Origin: Nanobdellota archaeon
GTDB taxonomy: Archaea; Nanobdellota; Nanobdellia; Pacearchaeales; GW2011-AR1
DNA length: 6,256 bases
Direction: 5' to 3'
Assembly (NCBI GenBank): GCA_030704765.1
Contig: JAUYDD010000224.1
Span: 1-6,256, forward strand
Under the pieces are notes generated by a model that saw only the letters and a list, made by a program, of their open reading frames with translations, had not been told where the DNA came from and did no database searches. Made by a program: the position numbers and the translations under genes. This document shows, one piece after another, positions 1 through 6,044 of this stretch (positions within the stretch are counted from its first letter, which is position 1; each line of letters starts with the position of its first letter).

Positions 1-38
1 ATGTGGTCGTAGCAAATGTTACAGTTTTCAATTCTCGA

Positions 39-141
39 GCATCCTAAAAACAAGGGCCAATCAAACCACACTCGCCAGCAGGCGATTTTTTGCCGTGGCA
101 AAAAACCTTTAGGGTGTGGTGGCCCATTGTTTTTTTGATAA
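39..141 (-). repeat. Left copy of ~103-bp palindromic dispersed element
   Basis: This is the reverse complement of 6045-6148, differing only by one substitution and one missing base. Read on the minus strand it starts 33 bp after the xylulokinase stop codon. Paired segments seen, in plus coordinates: AAAAACAA 46-53 with TTGTTTTT 127-134; GGGCCA 54-59 with TGGCCC 120-125; CCACAC 66-71 with GTGTGG 114-119; an inner hairpin CGCC 73-76 / GGCG 81-84; and a perfect inner palindrome TTTTTTGCC 86-94 / GGCAAAAAA 97-105 with a 2-nt spacer. The bulges are A126 and ATCAAA 60-65. The ATC...GAT ends (41-139) form imperfect terminal inverted repeats of about 19 bp. No target-site duplication is evident. The U-rich outer arms on either strand could terminate transcription. 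The repeat and its pairing are read directly; the function (MITE/REP-like element, RNA structure or terminator) is inferred. Bases 1-38 outside it show nothing I can assign. Confidence 0.9.
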
Positions 142-174
142 AAGATAGAATAAATTATTAACAAAAATATTGTT

Positions 175-1803
175 TTATTTTACAGGATTTGCACTAATTA
201 ACCTTGCTTCTTCAGTTTCAAATCTTTTAAGGTAACCATTTTCTCCATGATATGCATTAACATCATCAGCTCTTGGATAAATAGGCTCTCTCCTTCTCAA
301 TACCCTTTGACTTAGAACTTCAATATCTGCTGATTCCCTTTGACCTCTTAAATAAGCATAAGCTCCTGCAACAGCTGCTCCTAATGCAGCTCCACCTTTT
401 TCAATGGGTATTACTGGACGGTTCCACATTGCAGCAACTCTTCTCATTATTTCAGGACTTGCAGTTGCACCTCCTGTAACATATAAAGTTTCATTTGTCT
501 GTCTAGTAAAACTTTTTGAATGAGTATAAACAGCAGCTAAACTTGATTCAATAATTCCATTATAATCATCAGGTAAAAATCCTATTCCATAACCAATTCT
601 TGTTGGTTTAAAAATTCCTGAAACAGGAAAGGATTCATTTCTAGGCTGCAAGAAAAACATTTGTTTACCTCCAACCTCTGTTCTAGCTAAAGCTTTTTCT
701 CCTGAAGCATAATCTTCTTTTGCAATACTATAATCTGCTCTTACCATATCCCAAACCATTGCTCCATTTGTTCTGCATCCAAAAATAAATGGCCTTCCAA
801 CTCCATCATACATTGCGTTTGCAAAACCTTGCATATCGAAGGTATTTCCATCTGTTGAAGTCATATTTACAAAACTTGTTCCTAAACTTAGCAAATCTCC
901 TGAAACTAAAACTTTGGATTGAGGATTATCTCCTGAACCAGCTACTACCTGACAATTTTCATTAAAATCATATTTTTTTACAAAATATTCTGCAATGTTT
1001 CCAACAACAGAATCTGGGGAGGTTAGTTTAGGAAGTTTATATCTTAAATGAGTTCCTACATTTGTAAGACCTTTTGATACAGCTTCTATTAATTCATTTG
1101 ACCATTCTTTTTTTCTATAATCCATTAAGGACATTCCACATGCATTTGCAAAATCTGCAGGAGTATCAGTATTTCCTGTTAAAACTGCAGGAATTAAATT
1201 ACCTATTAATTGAATTCTTTTTGTATCAATATAATTTCTTCCAAAATTTCTTTTTCCAGTTTTTCTAATTACAGCTCCTGTAAATCTTAAAGGAGAATCT
1301 GAACCTGATAGTTCAATCATTCTTTGTTTTCCACCTATAAGTTCTCTTATTTCATCTGCTTCTTGAACTGTATCTGAAGTCATCCAAATTGGAGCTCTAT
1401 CATAAGCTAAAGAAGTTCCTAATATTTGAGCAAGATCCCATTCTTTAGATCTATGTATTTGTCTTCTTAATCTATCAAAAAGATTGTGAGCAAATTCAAC
1501 CAAATAAACATGACCATGTTGTTGACCAGAAGTATTAATAACAACAATATCTCTTCTCATTTCCAAAGGAGTGTCTTTAGACATTGCATCTAAAGATGCA
1601 AAAAACATTAGGGGAGGTTGAGAAGCTTCTCCTTCATTTAAAGGAGGTAAAATATAATTTTCATTTATTTCAAACCTGTTTAGACGAGGATCTCTTCTGT
1701 AATCTAAAGAATGATCAAATACTTTTTCTCCAGTGTCAATATCTATAACAATTGCTTGTAATTTTTGAGTACTTGAATCTAATCCTAATGACAATCTTGG
1801 CAT
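175..1803 (-). CDS. xylB: FGGY-family carbohydrate kinase, probable xylulokinase (long, human-type)
   Basis: Predicted cytoplasmic kinase that phosphorylates D-xylulose with ATP to xylulose 5-phosphate (EC 2.7.1.17), feeding the pentose phosphate pool. The 542-residue protein has the ASKHA fold in two parts. The N-terminal phosphate loop is LGLDSSTQ (residues 6-13), followed by SGQQHGH (92-98), APIW (137-140) and LRFTG (172-176). SGDNP carries the expected catalytic D292 with N293, and the C-terminal adenosine motif is TGGA (443-446). H96, R173, D292 and N293 match the sugar-contacting residues known for human xylulokinase, so the active site looks intact. The length is close to human XYLB (about 536) rather than E. 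coli XylB (about 484), and the WM motif and GMSLMDY segment resemble the eukaryotic form. The ATG at 1803 has no Shine-Dalgarno sequence but lies about 22 bp from a TATA-like box. Third codon positions look more A/T-rich than in the neighbouring ftsZ. Another ketose or polyol substrate is possible. Confidence 0.85.
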   Translation of the reverse strand: MPRLSLGLDSSTQKLQAIVIDIDTGEKVFDHSLDYRRDPRLNRFEINENYILPPLNEGEASQPPLMFFASLDAMSKDTPLEMRRDIVVINTSGQQHGHVYLVEFAHNLFDRLRRQIHRSKEWDLAQILGTSLAYDRAPIWMTSDTVQEADEIRELIGGKQRMIELSGSDSPLRFTGAVIRKTGKRNFGRNYIDTKRIQLIGNLIPAVLTGNTDTPADFANACGMSLMDYRKKEWSNELIEAVSKGLTNVGTHLRYKLPKLTSPDSVVGNIAEYFVKKYDFNENCQVVAGSGDNPQSKVLVSGDLLSLGTSFVNMTSTDGNTFDMQGFANAMYDGVGRPFIFGCRTNGAMVWDMVRADYSIAKEDYASGEKALARTEVGGKQMFFLQPRNESFPVSGIFKPTRIGYGIGFLPDDYNGIIESSLAAVYTHSKSFTRQTNETLYVTGGATASPEIMRRVAAMWNRPVIPIEKGGAALGAAVAGAYAYLRGQRESADIEVLSQRVLRRREPIYPRADDVNAYHGENGYLKRFETEEARLISANPVK

Positions 1804-1811
1804 TTTTATTT

Positions 1812-1830
1812 AAAAAAAACTTAATTTAAA
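1812..1830 (-). promoter_or_regulatory. Putative TATA box of the xylulokinase gene and overlapping poly-T tract
   Basis: On the minus strand TTTAAATTAA (1830-1821) is centred about 22 nt before the ATG, which suits an archaeal leaderless transcript. It is followed by a run of eight T residues (1819-1812) that could end transcripts coming from ftsZ. A second AT-rich candidate, TTATTATAAA, lies near 1842-1852. The assignment rests on spacing and composition only. Confidence 0.4.
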
Positions 1831-1887
1831 TGTATTATTGTTTTATAATAAACATAATACATAATAAATAACTTAACTTTAATAATG

Positions 1888-2979
1888 TCACTCCAAGAAC
1901 TCTATACCTAAATCATCAGAGATATCTATTCTTCTTGCATCATCACCAGATATTTCAGAACCAGATATCTGAGGGCTTTTTACTCCGGTTATAATAAGCA
2001 TCACTCTAATTGATTTTTCCATTTCAGGAGATAATTGCGCCCCCCATATCATTTTTGCATCTGTTGACAGTTTTTCGCCAACTGTAGCAATTATCAATCT
2101 AGCTTCATCCAAGCTCATATCATCACCACCTATAATATTGATTAAAGCTCCCGTAGCATTGGATATATCAACATCCAATAAAGGATTTGAAATTGCTTTT
2201 TCAACTGCTTCTCTTGCCCTATTAGCTGAATCAGATTCCCCCATTCCCATCAAAGAGACTCCTCCATTAGACATCACTGCTTTTACATCTGCAAAATCAA
2301 GGTTCACTAGCCCAGCTTTTGTTACAAGTTCTGTTGTTCCTTTGACTGCATTTGTCAAGATCTCATCAGCAACTTTAAAAGCAGTCTGTAAAGGCAGTTC
2401 AGGCGCTATTTCAAGAAGTTTATCATTTGGAATGACAATCAAGGTGTCTACAACTGCTTCCATTCTTTCAAGACCATATTCTGCATTTTCTATTCTTTTT
2501 TTACCTTCAATTGTAAAAGGCAAAGTTACTACCCCTATTGTCAGTGCTCCTTGTTTTTTTGCTAAACTGGCAATAACTGGTGCTGCTCCAGTACCTGTTC
2601 CTCCACCAAGACCGCAAGTAATGAATACCATATCACAATTTGCAAGCTTCTTTCTTATCTCTTGCTCTGATTCATGAGCAGCTTCTTCACCAATTTTAGG
2701 ATTACTTCCAGCACCAAGACCCATTGTAAGTTCTTTTCCAATCAATATCTTATAATCAGCATCTGTATATAATAAGTCCTGAGCGTCAGTGTTCACTGCA
2801 ATGAATTCTCCACCTTTGATACCTATCTCTTTCATACGTGTAATAGTATTTCCACCAGCTCCTCCTATCCCAAATACTTTAACTTTAGAATGTTGTTTTT
2901 TTATAAGGTCTTCTAATTCTTGGTCAATTGCTGCTAATTCAGGATCTTTAGCTGTCAAGGTATCTATATATATCGCCAA
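1888..2979 (-). CDS. ftsZ: Cell division GTPase FtsZ (archaeal FtsZ1 type), TTG start
   Basis: Tubulin-superfamily GTPase that polymerises into the mid-cell division ring. The 363-residue protein has the nucleotide-binding GGAGGN (39-44), the tubulin signature GGGTGTG (125-131) and the T7 synergy loop NLDFAD (226-231), which supplies the acidic residues for GTP hydrolysis across the polymer interface. GTPase and C-terminal domains are complete to about residue 335. Segments such as LPFTIEG, VIPNDKLL and AGLVNLDFADVK resemble archaeal FtsZ1 more than FtsZ2. A short linker ends in an acidic-hydrophobic tail, DDLGIEFLE (355-363), placed where archaeal FtsZ proteins bind SepF (inferred). The start is TTG: the first internal ATG lies after the GTP-binding glycine loop, and a G-rich ribosome-binding site lies 6 nt upstream. 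The stop is TGA. It is codirectional with FKBP upstream (134-bp gap) and xylulokinase downstream (84-bp gap), probably as its own transcript. Confidence 0.96.
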   Translation of the reverse strand: MAIYIDTLTAKDPELAAIDQELEDLIKKQHSKVKVFGIGGAGGNTITRMKEIGIKGGEFIAVNTDAQDLLYTDADYKILIGKELTMGLGAGSNPKIGEEAAHESEQEIRKKLANCDMVFITCGLGGGTGTGAAPVIASLAKKQGALTIGVVTLPFTIEGKKRIENAEYGLERMEAVVDTLIVIPNDKLLEIAPELPLQTAFKVADEILTNAVKGTTELVTKAGLVNLDFADVKAVMSNGGVSLMGMGESDSANRAREAVEKAISNPLLDVDISNATGALINIIGGDDMSLDEARLIIATVGEKLSTDAKMIWGAQLSPEMEKSIRVMLIITGVKSPQISGSEISGDDARRIDISDDLGIEFLE

Positions 2980-2985
2980 TTTTTT

Positions 2986-2992
2986 CCCCCTT
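2986..2992 (-). promoter_or_regulatory. G-rich ribosome-binding site that sets the ftsZ TTG start
   Basis: On the minus strand AAGGGGG ends 6 nt before the TTG codon at 2979-2977. It is the only purine-rich block near the expected N-terminus, and it supports TTG initiation because no ATG or GTG lies in frame between it and the conserved GTP-binding loop. Confidence 0.55.
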
Positions 2993-3025
2993 TTTATATT
3001 TAAGGTAAATAGGAATAAATAAATT

Positions 3026-3036
3026 GATATTTAAAG
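3026..3036 (-). promoter_or_regulatory. Putative TATA box of ftsZ
   Basis: CTTTAAATATC on the minus strand fits the archaeal TATA consensus. With usual archaeal spacing the transcript would begin near 3006, giving a leader of about 27 nt that includes the G-rich ribosome-binding site. This is an inference from position. Confidence 0.45.
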
Positions 3037-3085
3037 ATTATTGCAATTAAAATATAGTTTTTTTATCAATCTTTATCTTATTCAA

Positions 3086-3113
3086 AATCAAAAAAAACCT
3101 TAAGAAGGAGGAT
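3086..3113 (-). terminator. Poly-T terminator after the FKBP gene
   Basis: Immediately after the FKBP stop the minus strand shows a pyrimidine stretch, then CTTAAGGTT running into eight T residues (3097-3090) and a further T-rich part. A weak stem between AACCT at the gene end and AGGTT is possible. Archaeal termination depends mainly on oligo-T, which this provides. Confidence 0.5.
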
Positions 3114-3767
3114 TTAAGTTAGGTTTTTTCTCTCATCCTCATGTTTTTCTTGTTTTATAGTCTCAAACTCTATGCCAGTCATATCCTTAAACCTTTGTTT
3201 AAATATTTCTATAAAAGGCTTAACTTTTTCATCTTTGAAAATTACTTTTTTATCCATAATTTCAAAATCAAATCTCTGTTTTAAAAAAAAATCCATCAGA
3301 GAATCTATCTTTTCCTTATCATCATCAATCTTTTTATTTATCATAAAAGAATATTCTATTTCTTTACCTGCTAAAGGATTATTGAAATCAACTATCACTC
3401 TTCCACCTGAGACTGATAATACTTTTGCAATATAATTATCCATCTGCAAAGTCATACCAGGATAAGGATTCATTTTCTTTTCAATAAAAACCCCCATAGG
3501 CATTGTCTTTATCAATTTAGGATTCCTTGGCCCAAATGCTTTATCTGGAGACAATTTTATAGAATATCTTTTTCCTAATTCTTTTCCTTCTAAAGAATCA
3601 TCAAATCCTTTTAAGAGCATCCCGTTTCCTACAGATATTATTATAGGCTTGACATCAGCATCCAACCCCATTTCTTTTGCTTCTTTTTTATCAGTTGTAT
3701 CAAACATCTCTCCATTAGAGAAGCCTGTGAATTCAAGTTCTATAAAATCATTTTTATTTATTATCAT
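3114..3767 (-). CDS. Long-type archaeal FKBP peptidyl-prolyl cis-trans isomerase (SlyD-like)
   Basis: Probable cytoplasmic foldase and chaperone that isomerises X-Pro bonds (EC 5.2.1.8). The 217-residue protein begins with an FKBP half (about 1-83) carrying FDTT (22-25), GNGMLLKGFDDSLEGKELG (47-65) and PDKAFGP (74-80). A SlyD-type insert-in-flap chaperone domain follows (about 84-127), then the closing FKBP strand with NNPLAGKEIEY (129-139). A charged C-terminal extension (about 145-217) of the kind found in the 26-29 kDa archaeal FKBPs contains DMTGIEF (195-201). No signal peptide or membrane segment is visible. I chose the ATG at 3767 because GAGGT lies 4 nt upstream. The longer reading from 3806 adds 13 residues (starting MHHLYKLFFPEVF), has no ribosome-binding site and crosses the likely promoter. 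The gene is divergent from aIF5A. Its relation to FtsZ is one of position only. Confidence 0.92.
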   Translation of the reverse strand: MIINKNDFIELEFTGFSNGEMFDTTDKKEAKEMGLDADVKPIIISVGNGMLLKGFDDSLEGKELGKRYSIKLSPDKAFGPRNPKLIKTMPMGVFIEKKMNPYPGMTLQMDNYIAKVLSVSGGRVIVDFNNPLAGKEIEYSFMINKKIDDDKEKIDSLMDFFLKQRFDFEIMDKKVIFKDEKVKPFIEIFKQRFKDMTGIEFETIKQEKHEDERKNLT

Positions 3768-3771
3768 AAAA

Positions 3772-3776
3772 ACCTC
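3772..3776 (-). promoter_or_regulatory. Shine-Dalgarno GAGGT fixing the FKBP start
   Basis: GAGGT on the minus strand is separated by 4 nt from the ATG at 3767. It is the clearest Shine-Dalgarno sequence in the window and favours this ATG over the in-frame ATG 39 nt upstream. Confidence 0.7.
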
Positions 3777-3788
3777 TGGAAAAAATAG

Positions 3789-3811
3789 TTTATAAAGATG
3801 ATGCATAAATC
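3789..3811 (-). promoter_or_regulatory. Putative FKBP promoter, two overlapping TATA-like boxes
   Basis: The minus strand has TGATTTATGC (about 3811-3802) and TTTATAAA (3796-3789). The first would give a start near 3783 with a short leader that keeps the GAGGT site. The second would place the start at or near the ATG and lose it. Which box is used cannot be told from sequence. Confidence 0.4.
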
Positions 3812-3838
3812 ATTTTACGTGAATGATTCTTAGCAAGG

Positions 3839-3873
3839 TTTATAAATCCACCTTGGGTTTAATTTTTATAAAT
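3839..3873 (+). promoter_or_regulatory. Twin TATA boxes upstream of aIF5A
   Basis: The 9-mer TTTATAAAT occurs twice, at 3839-3847 and 3865-3873, exactly 26 bp apart. The nearer copy is centred about 22 bp before the ATG, suiting a leaderless mRNA. The farther one is preceded by a purine-rich AAGG that could serve as a BRE and would give a leader of about 20-25 nt. No Shine-Dalgarno sequence precedes the ATG. Confidence 0.55.
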
Positions 3874-3890
3874 ATGTATTAAATAAAAAA

Positions 3891-4280
3891 ATGGCGTTAA
3901 GATTAATAAATGCTGCACAAGCAAAAACTGGAACATCAATAATTTTTGAAGGCGTTTCATGCATTGTAAAATCCAATGATATCTCTAAGACTGGAAAACA
4001 TGGACACGCTAAATGCAGGATTGAAGCAATAAGTGTCATTGATGATAAGAAAAAAGTGTTTGTTGTTGGAGGACATGAAAGAATGGAAGTACCTATGATA
4101 GAGAAACATAGAGCTCAGATGCTAAACCTTGCGGGAAGCAATGTAAGCATCATGGATCTTGAATCATTTGAGACTTTGGAAATACCAATCTCTGAAGAAT
4201 TAAAATCTGAAGTAAAAGAAGGTGATCAATTGGAATATTGGATTGTAGAAGGAGTGAAAGTATTAAAAAGAAAAATATAA
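3891..4280 (+). CDS. eif5A: Translation factor aIF5A (hypusine-containing)
   Basis: Archaeal orthologue of eIF5A and bacterial EF-P. It binds the ribosome near the E site and helps peptide-bond formation at difficult sequences. The 129-residue protein is full length. An N-terminal SH3-like barrel (about 1-68) carries the loop SKTGKHGHAK (32-41), in which K36 is the lysine expected to be modified to hypusine or deoxyhypusine by deoxyhypusine synthase (not in this window). The C-terminal OB-fold domain (about 70-129) ends in basic residues. The ATG has no Shine-Dalgarno sequence and sits about 22 bp after a TATA box, so translation is probably leaderless. It is followed by L40e in the same direction after a 109-bp gap and is divergent from FKBP. 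Confidence 0.97.
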   Translation: MALRLINAAQAKTGTSIIFEGVSCIVKSNDISKTGKHGHAKCRIEAISVIDDKKKVFVVGGHERMEVPMIEKHRAQMLNLAGSNVSIMDLESFETLEIPISEELKSEVKEGDQLEYWIVEGVKVLKRKI

Positions 4281-4285
4281 TGATA

Positions 4286-4389
4286 CAAATAAATTATTTC
4301 AAAAGCAATAAAGAGATAGAGTTTTTGAAAACTCTGACAATTTCTCCTAGAAATTCTCAGGGTGCTCGCTCTAAGAGATAAAACATCGC
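4286..4389 (+). promoter_or_regulatory. L40e upstream region: TATA-like box and two-hairpin leader
   Basis: CAAATAAATTAT (about 4286-4296) is a TATA-like element that would start a transcript near 4315-4320. That point coincides with the first of two perfect hairpins: 4318-4335 (7-bp stem AGAGTTT/AAACTCT, loop TTGA) and 4339-4355 (7-bp stem AATTTCT/AGAAATT, loop CCT), joined by three bases. The rest of the leader runs to the ATG at 4390 and has no Shine-Dalgarno sequence. The 4-nt segments AGAG 4312-4315 and CTCT 4369-4372 could weakly close both hairpins. The structure could be an autoregulatory ribosomal-protein leader or a small RNA; the hairpins are seen, the role is inferred. Confidence 0.45.
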
Positions 4390-4554
4390 ATGGCAACAAA
4401 ACTTGCACCTGCACAAGCACGACTTTTCAAGAACATATTTGTCTGCAAAAATTGCAAGACAAAAATAAGATCTGACTCTAGAAAAATTTTAGAGGGAAAA
4501 GTTAGGTGTAGAAAATGCTTGAAAAAAGCATTCAGACCTATTAGGAAAAAATAA
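4390..4554 (+). CDS. rpl40e: Large-subunit ribosomal protein L40e
   Basis: Small basic zinc-ribbon protein of the archaeal 50S subunit, homologous to the ribosomal part of eukaryotic ubiquitin-L40 but without a ubiquitin fusion. The 54-codon frame reads MATKLAPAQARLF at the start and ends PIRKK. Cys19, Cys22, Cys40 and Cys43 form the two CxxC pairs that bind one zinc ion. Lys and Arg are very abundant, as expected for rRNA contact. The length is typical of archaeal L40e, and the ATG gives the family's usual N-terminus. Two consecutive in-phase TAA codons end the frame, and the downstream protease ATG begins 2 bp after the first, which suggests cotranscription and possibly coupled translation. 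There is no evident Shine-Dalgarno sequence. Confidence 0.95.
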   Translation: MATKLAPAQARLFKNIFVCKNCKTKIRSDSRKILEGKVRCRKCLKKAFRPIRKK

Positions 4555-4556
4555 TA

Positions 4557-6029
4557 ATGGTCTCAAATATCTATATATACGATATATCATTCTTAGTATT
4601 GTTCACATTATTTGTGATTATATTCCTGTATAAAAAAAGGAAGAACTTGAAAAGAGACGGACCTATGTACCTGTATCCTACTAAAGTTGGAATAGATTTT
4701 ATTGATTATGTAGGAACAAAATACAAGAGAACAATAAGTGTTTTGAGCTTCATTGGAATAATAACCGGATATGCAATGATGATAATCATGCTTTATTCTA
4801 TAGGCCAGTTCGTATATGTGTATTTATTCAAACCTGAGATTGTAAGACTCATAAAAGTACCTCCTATAATGCCTCTTGTTCCGTATGTGCCTGAACTTTT
4901 CCAGATTAAATTCTTAAAACCTTTTTATTTCACTTACTGGATTATTGCAATTGCAGTTATAGCTATCTTCCATGAATTTGCACATGGTGTTGTTGCAAAA
5001 AGATATAAAGTAAAAATAAAGTCTACTGGCTTTGGTTTTCTCGGACCATTTTTAGCTGCGTTTGTAGAACCAGATGAAAAACAAATGCAGAAGAAGAAGA
5101 AAATACAGCAGATATCCATTCTTTCAGCAGGAACATTCACTAATCTGGTTTTATCTATAATCTTCTTCTTAATATTATTGTTGTTCTTTTTAATGACTTA
5201 TGCACCATCTGGAGCAATGTTCAATATGTACAGTCCAGAAATAGTGAATATCACAGACATACAGATGATTGGAAAACTTCCAATAAAAAGTTTAGAATCC
5301 AAAGAACTATTAAAAGTGATTGAAGGTAATAATCTTTCAAATGATTATGTAAATGGTGAGGAAAGGCATCTTAATCTAACAAAAGTAATTGTAAACACAA
5401 AAAGTTATCTTATTGATATCAATATATTAAAAGAACAATTGAAAGATGGAAAAATTGAAGCTGTATACCTTTACAAAGACCTTCCAGCTGTAAAAGCTGG
5501 TATGCAAGGCACAATCATTGAAATCAATGGAGAAAAAGTTATTACATATCCTGGTTTAGGAAATATCATGAAAAAGTATAAGCCTGGAGATAAAATAATA
5601 ATCAAGACAAAGATGAATGATAAAATAAATGAATATGAAATTACACTTGCTGAAGACAGTACTAAACCAGGAGCAGGAGTCATTGGGATTGTCTATCTAG
5701 ACAGCAAAAGATCAGGAGTCTTAGGAAAAATATTCAATTTTTTTAATTTCTATCAAAAACCTGGTACAGAATATGAACCTAAGTTCAATGAAGACCTGAT
5801 AATATTTTTATATAACCTGTTCTGGTGGCTTGCTTTGATAAATTTAAGCGTAGCTTTAGTAAACATGCTTCCTATGGCTATGTTTGATGGAGGAAGGATG
5901 TTCATGTTGACAGTATGGGGAATAACAGGAAGTAAAAGAGTAGGGGAACTTGCTTTCAAATTCATTACATATTTTATACTTGGAGCGTTGGTAGTTGTCA
6001 TGTTTGGCTGGGCTATTGCTATTTTTTAA
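4557..6029 (+). CDS. Site-2-type intramembrane zinc metalloprotease with PDZ domain (M50 family)
   Basis: Multi-pass membrane protease of the S2P/RseP group, which cuts substrates within the bilayer, often releasing membrane-held regulators. The 490-residue protein has hydrophobic segments at about 9-25, 59-90, 124-148, 188-216, 418-442 and 465-490. The active site is HEFAH (H139, E140, H143) in the third segment. The third zinc ligand is D444 in NMLPMAMFDGG (436-446). Between them is a soluble part with a PDZ-like domain (about 280-365) containing AVKAGMQGTIIEINGEKV. The FLGPFLAAFVEPDE stretch (162-175) after HExxH is typical of archaeal members. All catalytic residues are present, so it is probably active; the substrate is unknown. 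The ATG overlaps the second of two stop codons behind L40e, so expression is likely linked to that gene. The TAA stop follows a six-T tract, and the repeat element begins 15 bp later. Confidence 0.93.
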   Translation: MVSNIYIYDISFLVLFTLFVIIFLYKKRKNLKRDGPMYLYPTKVGIDFIDYVGTKYKRTISVLSFIGIITGYAMMIIMLYSIGQFVYVYLFKPEIVRLIKVPPIMPLVPYVPELFQIKFLKPFYFTYWIIAIAVIAIFHEFAHGVVAKRYKVKIKSTGFGFLGPFLAAFVEPDEKQMQKKKKIQQISILSAGTFTNLVLSIIFFLILLLFFLMTYAPSGAMFNMYSPEIVNITDIQMIGKLPIKSLESKELLKVIEGNNLSNDYVNGEERHLNLTKVIVNTKSYLIDINILKEQLKDGKIEAVYLYKDLPAVKAGMQGTIIEINGEKVITYPGLGNIMKKYKPGDKIIIKTKMNDKINEYEITLAEDSTKPGAGVIGIVYLDSKRSGVLGKIFNFFNFYQKPGTEYEPKFNEDLIIFLYNLFWWLALINLSVALVNMLPMAMFDGGRMFMLTVWGITGSKRVGELAFKFITYFILGALVVVMFGWAIAIF

Positions 6030-6044
6030 GGTTTCTATAAATGA

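Noticed and set aside
1..38. Partial gene at the left edge
   Set aside because: The 38 bases outside the repeat are too short and contain stop codons in several frames; no homology is recognisable.
2138..2677. Long open frame antisense to ftsZ, and similar frames at 1074-1268, 3172-3435, 4226-4420, 4934-5140, 5471-5683 and 5753-6001
   Set aside because: Nearly all lie opposite strongly conserved genes, show no recognisable domains and have biased composition typical of antisense shadows. The 4226-4420 frame merely covers the end of aIF5A and the gap.
3768..3806. A longer FKBP start adding 13 residues
   Set aside because: No ribosome-binding site precedes it, it overlaps TATA-like sequence, and the extra residues do not resemble the family N-terminus. 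The ATG at 3767 has GAGGT at good spacing.
4312..4389. tRNA or C/D-box guide RNA in the aIF5A-L40e gap
   Set aside because: There is no T-loop consensus or cloverleaf, and no C box (RUGAUGA) paired with a D box at proper spacing; a lone CTGA is not enough.
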